From Taklimakanibacter sp050251035 (GTDB taxonomy: Bacteria; Pseudomonadota; Alphaproteobacteria; Rhizobiales; Aestuariivirgaceae), in contig JBFWNN010000004.1 of assembly GCA_050251035.1 (NCBI GenBank), positions 1 to 64,000 on the forward strand: a stretch of 64,000 nucleotides of DNA. Direction: 5' to 3'. Of the stretch, positions 1-7,956 are shown piece by piece (within the stretch, counting starts at the first letter, position 1; each line of letters opens with the position of its first letter). The position numbers were made by a program, and so were the translations under genes. The notes under the pieces were generated by a model that saw nothing but the letters and a program-made list of their open reading frames with translations, searched no databases and was not told the origin of the DNA.

Positions 1-128
1 AATTCGATCGCAACCATGCGCCAACGACTGATTGTCAAACTGATCACGACGCTGGCGCGATGTCCATGCTGTGCGAGACAAACAATCCGCCTATCTCGAT
101 ATGAAAGTTTATGACGCAGTAAGACTAA

Positions 129-1550
129 CTAATCGCGATTGAGATAGGCGATGCGCAGCATGTTGGTGGCGCCGGGCGTGCCCAGGGGAACGCCGGCGGT
201 GATGATGATGCGCTCGCCCGGAGCGGCGAAGCCTTCGGCCTGCGCGATGTTGCAGGCGCGCGAGACCATGTCGTCGAGATCATGCGCATCGTCGGTCAGG
301 ACGCAATGCAGGCCCCAGACCAAGGCCAGGCGGCGGCTCGTGGCGGTGATCGGTGAAAGCGCGATGACCGGCACGTCGGGCCGCTCACGCGAGACGCGGA
401 TGCCGGTCGAGCCTGAGGCCGTGTAGCAGACGATGGCCGAGAGGTTGAGCGTTTCGGCGACCTGGCGGGCGGCGGCGGATATCGCATCGGCGCTGGTGGG
501 CTCGGGCTCGCTCCTCTGCGCGGTGATGATGCCGCGATAGAACGCGTCGTTTTCGACCGACTGGGCGATGGCATCCATCGTGGCGACCGCCTTGTCCGGC
601 CATTTGCCGGTGGCGCTTTCGGCCGACAGCATGATGGCGTCGGCGCCCTCATAGACGGCGGTGGCGACATCGGAGACCTCGGCGCGCGTCGGCACCGGCT
701 CGACGATCATCGATTCCAGCATCTGGGTGGCGACGACCACGGGACGTCCGGCGCGGCGGGCGGCGCGGGTGATCTGCTTCTGGCGTGCCGGCACCGTCTC
801 GAGCGGCAACTCGACGCCGAGATCGCCGCGGGCCACCATGATGCCGTCCGAAATCTCGAGGATTTCCTGCAGCACGTTGAGCGCCGAAGGCTTCTCGATC
901 TTGGCCATGACCCCGGCGCGTCCGGCGATAAGCTTGCGCGCCTCGGCGACATCATCGGGGCGCTGCACGAAAGACAAGGCGATCCAGTCGACGCCGACAT
1001 GGGCGGCAAGATCGAGATCGGCGCGATCCTTTTCGGTCAAAGCCGGGATGGGCAGGATCGTGTCGGGCAGATTGAGGCCCTTCTTGTCCGACAGGGTGCC
1101 GCCGAAGACCACGGTGGTGGTAAGACGGTCGGGCTTCACGTCGGTGATCTCGACCCTGAGCCGTCCATCATTGACCAGCAGGTTGTCGCCCGGCTTGACG
1201 GCGGAAAAAATCTCCGGATGGCCGAGATAGACCCGGGTTTCGTCGCCCGGCGCCGGGTCGGCGTCGAAGGTGAAGGCCTGACCGGCGGCGATGCGCGCCT
1301 CGCCGCTCTTGAAGGTGCCGATGCGCAGTTTCGGGCCCTGGAGATCGGCCAGGATGCCGATCGGCCGGTTGAGCTTCGCCTCCACCTGGCGGATCGAGCC
1401 GTGCAACTCTTCGAGAAGCTTGTGGGACGTATGGCTCATATTGATGCGGAACACATCCGCACCGGCCAGGAACAGCTTTTCGATCATCTCCGGGCTGGAG
1501 GAGGCAGGCCCGAGTGTGGCGATCACCTTGACGCTGCGATTGCGTCTCAC
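129..1550 (-). CDS. pyk: Pyruvate kinase
   Basis: Last step of glycolysis in the cytoplasm: phosphoenolpyruvate plus ADP gives pyruvate plus ATP. The 473-residue product starts VRRNRSVKVIATLGPASS, the usual N-terminus of bacterial pyruvate kinases. It carries the active-site stretch VMAKIEKPSAL near residue 220 and the ARGDLGVELP motif shortly after, followed by the C-terminal regulatory domain. Length is normal. The start is a GTG that overlaps the TGA of the upstream DUF1036 gene. A longer in-frame extension would run into that gene and is rejected. The overlap implies translational coupling to the DUF1036 protein. Confidence 0.96.
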   Translation of the reverse strand: MRRNRSVKVIATLGPASSSPEMIEKLFLAGADVFRINMSHTSHKLLEELHGSIRQVEAKLNRPIGILADLQGPKLRIGTFKSGEARIAAGQAFTFDADPAPGDETRVYLGHPEIFSAVKPGDNLLVNDGRLRVEITDVKPDRLTTTVVFGGTLSDKKGLNLPDTILPIPALTEKDRADLDLAAHVGVDWIALSFVQRPDDVAEARKLIAGRAGVMAKIEKPSALNVLQEILEISDGIMVARGDLGVELPLETVPARQKQITRAARRAGRPVVVATQMLESMIVEPVPTRAEVSDVATAVYEGADAIMLSAESATGKWPDKAVATMDAIAQSVENDAFYRGIITAQRSEPEPTSADAISAAARQVAETLNLSAIVCYTASGSTGIRVSRERPDVPVIALSPITATSRRLALVWGLHCVLTDDAHDLDDMVSRACNIAQAEGFAAPGERIIITAGVPLGTPGATNMLRIAYLNRD

Positions 1551-2026
1551 TGCGTCTGATTGCCGTTGGTGGTCGTCTTTTCGCCCGACAGCGAAATCGT
1601 CCAATCGGTTTCCTCTTTGGTATCGACCTCGAAGAAGCCGGTTTTCTGATAGCCGCGCTCGAGGCAGTTGCCGATGCCGCGGATAGTGAAGATCTTGTCC
1701 CTGGTGCACATCATCGATTTGCCGCCCCACGAGCCCCCTTTGTCATAGTCGACGGCAAAAATATAGTAATAGCGCGCGATGAGCGGCCCCTTGAGCAAGG
1801 TCTCGCAATTGTTGGCGCCGATGTTCCACCAGCCCTCGGAAGCCCAGCCGTCCTTGTCCTTATAGCCCAGCGCCACACCGACGCGGCTTTCCGTCTTGTT
1901 GCACAGCTTGAGGTCCGCCTTGGCGCTTTGCGCGGTGAAGGCCAAAGTCAGAACCGCGGCGGCCATTATTGCCGACCATTGTGACATTCGTCTCATGGCT
2001 CCCAGAGATACTGTCGAATCGATCAT
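1547..2026 (-). CDS. DUF1036 family secreted protein
   Basis: About 159 residues with a hydrophobic signal segment ending near AKA and a mature part starting DLKLCNKTESRVGVALGYKD. That is the typical beginning of DUF1036 (predicted integral membrane/periplasmic protein) of alphaproteobacteria. Function is unknown. Start choice: the ATG at 2026 has an AGGGA about 6 bases upstream; ATGs at 1996 and 1987 would also leave a good signal peptide. The gene overlaps pyk by 4 bases (TGA/GTG), so the two are co-transcribed. DUF1036 beside pyk is a recurring alphaproteobacterial pairing, to my recollection. Confidence 0.85.
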   Translation of the reverse strand: MIDSTVSLGAMRRMSQWSAIMAAAVLTLAFTAQSAKADLKLCNKTESRVGVALGYKDKDGWASEGWWNIGANNCETLLKGPLIARYYYIFAVDYDKGGSWGGKSMMCTRDKIFTIRGIGNCLERGYQKTGFFEVDTKEETDWTISLSGEKTTTNGNQTQ

Positions 2027-2125
2027 AAGATTCCCTGTCAATGAACAGGCGTCAACCGCCGGCAGGCCGCAAAGGCATCCCGGCGTTGTGCCACAACTAG
2101 TCCTGCCGTCAAGTTTGGCAAGATA

Positions 2126-2914
2126 ATGACTGGTCATTTCGGACCCCCTATAAGACCCGCAATGTTTGAAACAAGCCTTAATGAGAGTTTCCTCCGGATT
2201 CACGGGGATTTGAAGCCGGGAATCATCCTCATCGCCGATCACGCCAGGAATGCCGTGCCGGAGGCGTATGGCGCGCTCGGCCTGGCGCCAGATCAGTTCG
2301 AACGGCATATCGCCTATGACATAGGGGTCGAGGCGGTAACGCGCGGCCTTGCCGCCAGGCTCGGCTGCCCGGCGCTGATGGCCGCCTTCTCGCGCCTCCT
2401 CATCGATCCCAATCGGGGCGCCGACGACCCGACCCTCATCATGCGGGTGTCGGACGGGGCCATCGTCCCCGGCAACGCGCTGGTCGACGACGCCGAAAGA
2501 GAGGCGCGCATCGCCCGGTTCCACCGGCCCTATCATGCCGCCATTACGGCCGAGATCGATGCCGCGCTGGCGTATGGGACAGAGCCGCTCCTGGTCTCGA
2601 TCCACAGCTTCACCCCCTATTGGAAGGGCATTGCGCGCCCCTGGCATGCGGGCGTGCTGTGGGATCGGGATGACCGGTTCGCAGCCCATCTGCTCGCCGC
2701 GCTGCGACGCCCTGGCGATCTCATCGTCGGCGACAACGAGCCCTATTCGGGCACTCTCGAAGGCGACACCCTATATACACATGGGACGAAGCGCGGCCTG
2801 CGCCACGGCCTCATCGAGATCCGCCAGGACCTGATTGCCCGCCAATCAGGTGTGGATGAATGGATCTCGCGGCTGGCGCCGGCCCTCGAAGCGTTTATGA
2901 AAGGGGGTTCATGA
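2126..2914 (+). CDS. N-formylglutamate amidohydrolase family protein
   Basis: A 262-residue protein of the N-formylglutamate amidohydrolase (FGase, HutG-like) family. Members hydrolyse N-formyl-L-glutamate, or related N-acyl compounds, at a zinc centre. Visible family marks are IADHARNAVP near residue 38, the LIDPNRG stretch near 90 and VSIHSFTP near 155. No hut genes are nearby, so a role in histidine degradation is not supported by context. The start could also be the ATG at 2162, which gives MFETSLNES. The 3' end overlaps the DUF1244 gene by 4 bases, and DUF1244 and gapR follow in the same direction, suggesting an operon. Confidence 0.85.
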   Translation: MTGHFGPPIRPAMFETSLNESFLRIHGDLKPGIILIADHARNAVPEAYGALGLAPDQFERHIAYDIGVEAVTRGLAARLGCPALMAAFSRLLIDPNRGADDPTLIMRVSDGAIVPGNALVDDAEREARIARFHRPYHAAITAEIDAALAYGTEPLLVSIHSFTPYWKGIARPWHAGVLWDRDDRFAAHLLAALRRPGDLIVGDNEPYSGTLEGDTLYTHGTKRGLRHGLIEIRQDLIARQSGVDEWISRLAPALEAFMKGGS

Positions 2915-3210
2915 TGATCGACCAGACGACCCAGACCGAGCTCGAAGCCGCGGTGTTCCGCCGCCTCGTCGAGCATTTGCGCCAGCGCACCGACGTCCAG
3001 AACATCGACCTGATGAACCTGGCCGGCTTCTGCCGCAATTGTCTGTCCAACTGGTATGAGGAAGCCGCTAAGGCCAAGGGCCTCGCCATTGCCCGCGAGG
3101 ACGCCCGGACCCATGTCTATGGCATGCCCTATGCCGACTGGAAGGCCAAATATCAGCGCGAGGCCAGCCCGGCCCAGGATGCGGCCTTCAAATCCACCCA
3201 CAAGCACTAG
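2911..3210 (+). CDS. DUF1244 family protein
   Basis: A 99-residue protein with the DUF1244 signature NIDLMNLAGFCRNCLSNWY around residues 30-50, including a CxxC pair. DUF1244 proteins are small helical proteins of unknown function that are widespread in Proteobacteria. The ATG at 2911 overlaps the TGA of the preceding amidohydrolase; the next codon is also ATG, so either could start. Spacing to the gapR gene downstream is only 15 bases. Confidence 0.88.
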   Translation: MMIDQTTQTELEAAVFRRLVEHLRQRTDVQNIDLMNLAGFCRNCLSNWYEEAAKAKGLAIAREDARTHVYGMPYADWKAKYQREASPAQDAAFKSTHKH

Positions 3211-3225
3211 CCAGGACCGCCGCCC

Positions 3226-3489
3226 ATGGATACCAAGACCAGTTTCGCCCAAGGCCAGCTCAAGAGCCTCGTCGAGCGCATCGAGAGGCTCGAGGAAGAG
3301 AAGAAAGTCATCGCGGGCGACATCAAGGAAATCTATGCCGAGGCCAAGGCCAACGGGTTCGACACCAAGATCCTGCGCAAGGTCATCGCCATCCGCAAGA
3401 AGGACAGGCATGAGCGCGAGGAAGAGGAGGCGATCCTCGATCTCTATCTGAACGCGCTGGGCATGCTGCCGGCGGAAGAGGTGGCCTAG
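3226..3489 (+). CDS. gapR: GapR-family nucleoid-associated protein (DUF2312)
   Basis: An 87-residue DUF2312/UPF0335 protein, homologous to Caulobacter GapR. GapR binds AT-rich, overtwisted DNA ahead of replication forks and is needed for normal chromosome replication and the cell cycle. The sequence shows the family core: AQGQLKSLVERIERLEEEK, then IYAEAKANGFDTK, then AILDLYLNALGML at the C-terminus. Most of the protein is predicted alpha-helical with coiled-coil character, as in the GapR dimer. It is the last gene of an apparent amidohydrolase-DUF1244-gapR operon. A palindromic repeat begins right at its stop codon. Confidence 0.9.
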   Translation: MDTKTSFAQGQLKSLVERIERLEEEKKVIAGDIKEIYAEAKANGFDTKILRKVIAIRKKDRHEREEEEAILDLYLNALGMLPAEEVA

Positions 3490-3533
3490 GGCAATCCCGC
3501 CAAAGTTGAAGACTTTGGGAGAAGTTTGCCTCC
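3488..3533. repeat. Dispersed palindromic repeat, family 1, copy A
   Basis: A roughly 46-base imperfect inverted repeat with CCGCCAAAGTT on one arm and ACTTTGGGAG on the other. The reverse complement aligns with the elements at 11734-11781 and 46122-46171. It lies immediately after gapR and could fold as a 3' hairpin in its mRNA. Confidence 0.65.
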
Positions 3534-3622
3534 CCCTCAAAAAAACCTGTGCATAACGAGAAACGACTGGAACCAGTACGGCTCCTGCGCATTGTCGGCG
3601 ATGGAAATCCAAGGGCCCGACC

Positions 3623-3760
3623 ATGACCGAACATCCGTTGAGCCGACCCGCTTCCGAAAAAACCGAAGTCCTTGAGATGGTTCTACGCATGACCGGCGGC
3701 GGCGTTACCGTCGGCCTGCTGATCGTGCTGCCGGCGCTCAAGATTCTGGGCGTGGCTTGA
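3623..3760 (+). CDS. Small putative membrane protein
   Basis: A 45-residue reading frame, MTEHPLSRPASEKTEVLEMV followed by a hydrophobic C-terminal half (GVTVGLLIVLPALKILGV) that could be one membrane helix. An AAGG lies 8 bases before the ATG. The TGA overlaps the ATG of the next small frame (TGATG), the pattern of a translationally coupled pair. I recognise no family. Whether it is expressed is uncertain. Confidence 0.4.
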   Translation: MTEHPLSRPASEKTEVLEMVLRMTGGGVTVGLLIVLPALKILGVA

Positions 3761-3918
3761 TGCCTCTCGTCGACCTTTCGGCGCTCGAGCGCCTGACGCA
3801 GGGTGAGAAGCCGTCGAAGACCATGACGCGGGATCCGCGGCGTGGCCGTCTGAACGATGTGCCGGCCGCGATGCCAGAGCCAGGAGCCATGGGCAAATGG
3901 ACGCCCGCGCTCAACTGA
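3760..3918 (+). CDS. Small hypothetical protein
   Basis: A 52-residue frame that starts on the TGATG overlap with the preceding membrane-protein frame. It is basic in the middle (TMTRDPRRGRLNDVP) with no recognisable domain. Its 3' end overlaps the next frame by 22 bases. Support is only the chain of overlaps and a plausible composition. Confidence 0.3.
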   Translation: MPLVDLSALERLTQGEKPSKTMTRDPRRGRLNDVPAAMPEPGAMGKWTPALN

Positions 3919-4088
3919 TCCTGACGCGAGCGAAAGAGCTGTTGGCACGCGACGAGCCGGGGACGAACTGGGTCGATGCCATAGACAGGCCCGACGATCG
4001 GGCGATCACGCGCCAGGGCGCCTATCTGTCGCGTGCCGAGCATCAACTCCTCGCCGAGGGCCGGATCGACAGCGTCGATCAGAGCTGA
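3897..4088 (+). CDS. Small hypothetical protein
   Basis: A 63-residue frame beginning MDARAQLILTRAKELLARDE and ending GRIDSVDQS. It is amphipathic helical at the N-terminus, with balanced charge and normal codon use for this genome, so it looks more protein-like than its two upstream neighbours. No family recognised. Confidence 0.4.
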   Translation: MDARAQLILTRAKELLARDEPGTNWVDAIDRPDDRAITRQGAYLSRAEHQLLAEGRIDSVDQS

Positions 4089-4505
4089 CCCGGCAGCGCC
4101 GTCCGCAAGCGGCTCGTCAGCAGCGACGAACGGCGATCCGCCAAGCCCCCCGTCCATGGCGCACCCATCCTGAGACGACAGAGAAATGCCTGTAATTAAA
4201 GGCTTTCTTTTGTTGCGAAAAGAACACGGACCGGTGGAAATCGAGACCTTCAGGGCGTGTGTGCGATTGACCGTCGCCGGCGCATACGCTTATCTCGCGG
4301 CCGACTGTCCCGGTCCCAGCCCGGGGGACGGTCGGCCGGGGAGCGGACGGTGCAGGCTCAACGCCTCTCTCGAAAGCAGGTGCTCATCCGCTCTCCGGTT
4401 CCTGACGCCGACAAGGTGACGAAACGGATTTACAATCTGATTCCGGTGAAGAGAACGGAGGGCATGCCCGCGCGCGGAAAGGGATGGCCGGACGCCGGGA
4501 ACCGA
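4089..4505. other. Intergenic stretch without a convincing gene
   Basis: About 417 bases between the small frames and the downstream end of the first DUF882 gene. It holds a GC-rich inverted repeat around 4307-4335 (CCCGG arms) and an AT-rich patch near 4190-4210. A 77-codon frame at 4186-4419 has no ribosome-binding site and an irregular composition, and I do not call it. Confidence 0.4.
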
Positions 4506-5996
4506 TCAGTTGCCGTCGGTCGTGTCTTCGATGGACTGGCTGAGCGACTGGCGTTTCTTCTGCATGGCCACCGGCTCGTTCAACAGCATGCTGCCCTTGG
4601 TCGAACGGTTGACCTCGAGCAGATCACCCTTGCCGCTCGACATGGCCTGCGGCGAAACCACCGCTGGCGGGGGCGCGGCATTGGCCTGGGCAACCATCAA
4701 GGTGCTCGACGACGACAGTTGCGGCGCCGCCATCTCGGCGATGGTCTCGCTGTCGTCCGGCACGAGCTCCTGCGGCGCGCCGTCGCGGCGGATCGCCTGC
4801 TCGGGGCTGAAGGTCAGCTGCTTCGGCCACCAGAAGAGGTCGTCATTGCCGGCGGACGCCGTGGTGAGGGGCTTGATCATCGGGACGTTCTCGGCGGTCC
4901 CGTCCCGCAGCGAGTCGGCGAAGCTGCCCTTGGCGGAGACATTCGCCGTCTGGGTCACATCCGGCTCCTCGGCCATCGATTCGGCGCCGGCGATGACGCC
5001 GAGCGATTCCGCATCGAAGCGCGACTTGAAGTTCGTCTTGACGTTGGCGGCCGGTGCCGCGGCCGGCTCGATCTGCATGTTGGCGGCCGCCATCATGAGG
5101 ACTTCGATGGGCTTGGGCCTGGGCAGCGGGACCGGATATTTGTCGACCACCTCGACGGGCCGCTGCGCCGGCTTCACTCGCGGCGTCGGCGCCGGCTTGG
5201 CTGCCGCTTCCGGCGCCTCCTGCGCTTCCGCGGCATCCTCGTCGTCAAAATCGGTGGTGGCGATGCTGGCGAGCTTCGCCTTCATGGCGTCATCGTCGGT
5301 TTCGGCCGAGGCGACCAGGATCTGATCGTCACGATTGATGCGGGCGCCAACGGTCTTGCGATAGTCGCGGAAGATCTTGGCCATCTGCGAGGGCGATATG
5401 CGCGGCCAGGTGCGCACCTTGCCCGAATCGAGATGGACGAAGCCGCTGGGGCCGGACGAGCGGTAATAGCCGACCCCGCCGACCTGCCGGACAAGCGCGC
5501 TGTTGCGCAGCTTTTCGGTCGAGATATCAGGGAAATAGAGGTCGATGGCCTTGCCGATCATATGCTGGCTTTTCTTCGCCACGTTGCGCCCGATGCGCTT
5601 CAGGAAGGAATTGGTCTTGGGCGAGCGGTAGCCGCAAATGATGTGGATGGGGCGTGTCGAGCCGAGGTCGGCATGCAACTCCCACATGAGGTCGATGGTC
5701 TTGGGATCGATGCGGATCACTTCCTTGCGGCGCCAGTCGCGCATCAGATAGTTGATCTTCTCGAGGGCGGAGGGAATGTAGCGGCCATCCACCTTGTAGG
5801 TGATGGTGAGGCTTTCCTTGGTGTGGACGTGATAGAGCGAGAGAGTGCGGGTTTCACCGCCGGCGGTGGCGTCATGGCCGAACCCGAACCACAGGCCCGT
5901 CGTCAGGGCGCCGACCAAAGCGGTCGAAAGGGCGATCCGTTTCGCGCGCGCAAAAAATGATACGTGGTGTCCGTTTGCAGCGGGCAGCAAACCCAT
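4506..5996 (-). CDS. DUF882 (YcbK/MepK-like) peptidoglycan endopeptidase, copy 1
   Basis: A 496-residue protein with an N-terminal signal-anchor (about residues 15-45) and a Peptidase_M15_2/DUF882 domain to about residue 210. Zinc-ligand motifs are visible: SQHMIGKAIDL (His, Asp) and FVHLDSGK (HxD). A long proline/alanine-rich tail of about 280 residues follows. E. coli YcbK (MepK) in this family cleaves 3-3 cross-links made by L,D-transpeptidases, so a cell-wall role in the periplasm is likely. It is the downstream copy of a tandem duplication. The 3' part is identical at DNA level to copy 2 over about 470 bp, while the N-terminal domain has diverged. The Shine-Dalgarno sequence is weak. Confidence 0.85.
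   Translation of the reverse strand: MGLLPAANGHHVSFFARAKRIALSTALVGALTTGLWFGFGHDATAGGETRTLSLYHVHTKESLTITYKVDGRYIPSALEKINYLMRDWRRKEVIRIDPKTIDLMWELHADLGSTRPIHIICGYRSPKTNSFLKRIGRNVAKKSQHMIGKAIDLYFPDISTEKLRNSALVRQVGGVGYYRSSGPSGFVHLDSGKVRTWPRISPSQMAKIFRDYRKTVGARINRDDQILVASAETDDDAMKAKLASIATTDFDDEDAAEAQEAPEAAAKPAPTPRVKPAQRPVEVVDKYPVPLPRPKPIEVLMMAAANMQIEPAAAPAANVKTNFKSRFDAESLGVIAGAESMAEEPDVTQTANVSAKGSFADSLRDGTAENVPMIKPLTTASAGNDDLFWWPKQLTFSPEQAIRRDGAPQELVPDDSETIAEMAAPQLSSSSTLMVAQANAAPPPAVVSPQAMSSGKGDLLEVNRSTKGSMLLNEPVAMQKKRQSLSQSIEDTTDGN
4542..5011. repeat. 470-bp identical segment, copy 1 (pairs with 6320-6789)
   Basis: By eye I find no mismatch between 4542-5011 and 6320-6789 (constant offset 1778). 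Bases on both sides differ. The next 200 bp are still about 97% alike, after which the genes diverge. It encodes the C-terminal tail of the two DUF882 proteins. Confidence 0.85.
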
Positions 5997-6189
5997 AACT
6001 TACGTTTAGACCGGAATCCCGGTTCCCCTACAATTGTCCCGAAACAAGGCGCATCCGTCCCAAACGGATTACACCACTTCAACCCTTGCGACAAGAATGC
6101 GGCCGCTCTGGGGCAGTCCCGTCAATGGACAACCCTAAATTACTATAATTAACAGGGATTTAAGTATAAAAATCTTTGCCCGGGGACAG

Positions 6190-6241
6190 TCCGCTAGGTC
6201 ACCTTATCGTCACAGCCATCGCCAGAATCGCCGTTTTTACG
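6190..6241 (-). pseudogene. Relic of the 3' end of the L,D-transpeptidase gene
   Basis: Between the two DUF882 copies, about 45 bases match the last codons of the transpeptidase gene at 7957-8000. Read on the minus strand, the relic gives KTAILAMAVTIR then stop, against METAISATAVATR then stop in the intact gene. It has no open frame upstream. It marks the edge of the segment that was duplicated, which ran from within the transpeptidase 3' end through the DUF882 gene. Confidence 0.75.
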
Positions 6242-6283
6242 CCCGGGCAATCGCGTCGGTCGGGCTAACTCGGGTGAATTCGA

Positions 6284-7756
6284 TCAGTTGCCGTCGGCGA
6301 TGTCTTCGATGAACTGGCCGAGCGACTGGCGTTTCTTCTGCATGGCCACCGGCTCGTTCAACAGCATGCTGCCCTTGGTCGAACGGTTGACCTCGAGCAG
6401 ATCACCCTTGCCGCTCGACATGGCCTGCGGCGAAACCACCGCTGGCGGGGGCGCGGCATTGGCCTGGGCAACCATCAAGGTGCTCGACGACGACAGTTGC
6501 GGCGCCGCCATCTCGGCGATGGTCTCGCTGTCGTCCGGCACGAGCTCCTGCGGCGCGCCGTCGCGGCGGATCGCCTGCTCGGGGCTGAAGGTCAGCTGCT
6601 TCGGCCACCAGAAGAGGTCGTCATTGCCGGCGGACGCCGTGGTGAGGGGCTTGATCATCGGGACGTTCTCGGCGGTCCCGTCCCGCAGCGAGTCGGCGAA
6701 GCTGCCCTTGGCGGAGACATTCGCCGTCTGGGTCACATCCGGCTCCTCGGCCATCGATTCGGCGCCGGCGATGACGCCGAGCGATTCCGAATCGAAGCGT
6801 GACTTGAAGTTCGTCTGGACGTCGGCGGCCGGTGCCGCGGCCGGCTCGATCTGCATGTTGGCGGCTGCCATCATGAGCACTTCGATGGGCTTGGGCCTGG
6901 GCAGCGGGACCGGATATTTGTCGACCACCTCGACGGGCCGCTGCGCCGGCTTCACCCGCGGCGTCGGCGCCGGCTTGGCCTCGGCGGCGGCTGCCGTTTC
7001 GGCCGCATCCTCATCATCATATTGGGCGGCGGCGATGCTGGCGAGCTTCGCCTTCATGGCGTCATTGTCGGTTTCGGCCGAGGCGACCATGACCTGGTCG
7101 TTGCGGTTGAGGCGGGCGCCAACGGTCTTGCGGTAGTCGCGGAAAATCTTCGCCAGCTGGCGCGGAGCGATGCGTGGCCAGTTACGCACCTTGCCTGAAT
7201 CGACATGGATGAAGCTGCCGGCGTAGTAGCCGACACCGCCGACCTGGCGAACCAGCGCGCTGTTGCGCATTCTTTCGACCGGAATATCGGGGAAACGGAT
7301 GTCGATGGCCTTGCCCAGCATATGCTGGCTCTTTTTCGCCACGTTGCGGCCGATGCGTTTCAGGAAGGCATTGGTCTTGGGCGAGCGATAGCCCGAAATA
7401 ATGTGAATGGGCCGGGTGGAGCCAAGATCGGCGTGCAACTCCCAGACGAGGTCGATCGTCTTGGGATCGATGCGGATGACCTCGTTGCGACGCCAGTCCC
7501 GCAGAATGTAATTGAGCTTTTCCATGGCCGACGGAATGTAGCGGCCATTGACCTTGTAGGTGACGGTGAGGCTTTCTTTGGTGTGCGTCTGGTAGAAGGT
7601 GATGGTGCGGGTCTCGCCGCCGGCGGTGGCATCATGGCCGAAGCCGAACCACAGGCCCGTCGCCAGGGCCCCGGCCGAAGCCGTTGAAAGGACGATCCGT
7701 TTCGCGCGCGCGATAAATGATCCGTGGTGTCCGTTTGCGGCGGCCAGCAAACCCAT
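6284..7756 (-). CDS. DUF882 (YcbK/MepK-like) peptidoglycan endopeptidase, copy 2
   Basis: A 490-residue paralogue of the neighbouring DUF882 protein and the copy directly downstream of the L,D-transpeptidase. The same architecture is visible: MGLLAAANGHH start, signal-anchor, M15_2 domain with SQHMLGKAIDI and FIHVDSGK zinc motifs, then a long low-complexity tail. The loop before HxD is three residues shorter than in copy 1 (YYAGSF versus YYRSSGPSGF). The ATG at 7756 aligns with the start of copy 1; a GTG two codons upstream is also in frame. Inferred role: cleavage of cross-links made by the adjacent transpeptidase. Confidence 0.86.
   Translation of the reverse strand: MGLLAAANGHHGSFIARAKRIVLSTASAGALATGLWFGFGHDATAGGETRTITFYQTHTKESLTVTYKVNGRYIPSAMEKLNYILRDWRRNEVIRIDPKTIDLVWELHADLGSTRPIHIISGYRSPKTNAFLKRIGRNVAKKSQHMLGKAIDIRFPDIPVERMRNSALVRQVGGVGYYAGSFIHVDSGKVRNWPRIAPRQLAKIFRDYRKTVGARLNRNDQVMVASAETDNDAMKAKLASIAAAQYDDEDAAETAAAAEAKPAPTPRVKPAQRPVEVVDKYPVPLPRPKPIEVLMMAAANMQIEPAAAPAADVQTNFKSRFDSESLGVIAGAESMAEEPDVTQTANVSAKGSFADSLRDGTAENVPMIKPLTTASAGNDDLFWWPKQLTFSPEQAIRRDGAPQELVPDDSETIAEMAAPQLSSSSTLMVAQANAAPPPAVVSPQAMSSGKGDLLEVNRSTKGSMLLNEPVAMQKKRQSLGQFIEDIADGN
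6320..6789. repeat. 470-bp identical segment, copy 2 (pairs with 4542-5011)
   Basis: Partner of the identical block in copy 1. Perfect identity limited to the 3' third of two otherwise diverged genes is what recent gene conversion leaves. Confidence 0.85.
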
Positions 7757-7915
7757 ACTCACTTTTAGACCGGAACCCCGGTTCCCCTATTATTGTCCCG
7801 AACGATCCGCGTCCGTCCCAAACAGCGGCATGACTTCCGTGCTTGCGACAAGAATGCGGCCACTCTTGGGCAGCCCCATCAAAGGCCTACTCTAAATCGC
7901 CATCATTAACAGGGA

Positions 7916-7942
7916 CTTAAGTGAAAGGCTATTTCACTTAAG
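7916..7942. promoter_or_regulatory. Perfect hairpin between transpeptidase and DUF882 copy 2
   Basis: An 11-base perfect inverted repeat, CTTAAGTGAAA and TTTCACTTAAG, with a 5-base loop. It lies 14 bases after the stop of the minus-strand transpeptidase gene. There is no T-tract in either direction, so it is more likely an mRNA-stability or attenuation hairpin than a classical terminator. The corresponding site in the duplicated copy has decayed. Confidence 0.55.
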
Positions 7943-7956
7943 GACAGGCCCCAAGG

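Noticed and set aside
1..128. Possible end of a gene at the window start
   Set aside because: Frames in this 128-base stretch carry no recognisable domain, and it is too short to judge; nothing is called.
4186..4419. 77-codon frame on the plus strand
   Set aside because: No ribosome-binding site, irregular composition after residue 40, no family recognised.
4506..5960. Long plus-strand frame opposite the first DUF882 gene
   Set aside because: Repetitive Gly/Asp/Arg-rich translation without motifs, a shadow of the real minus-strand gene.
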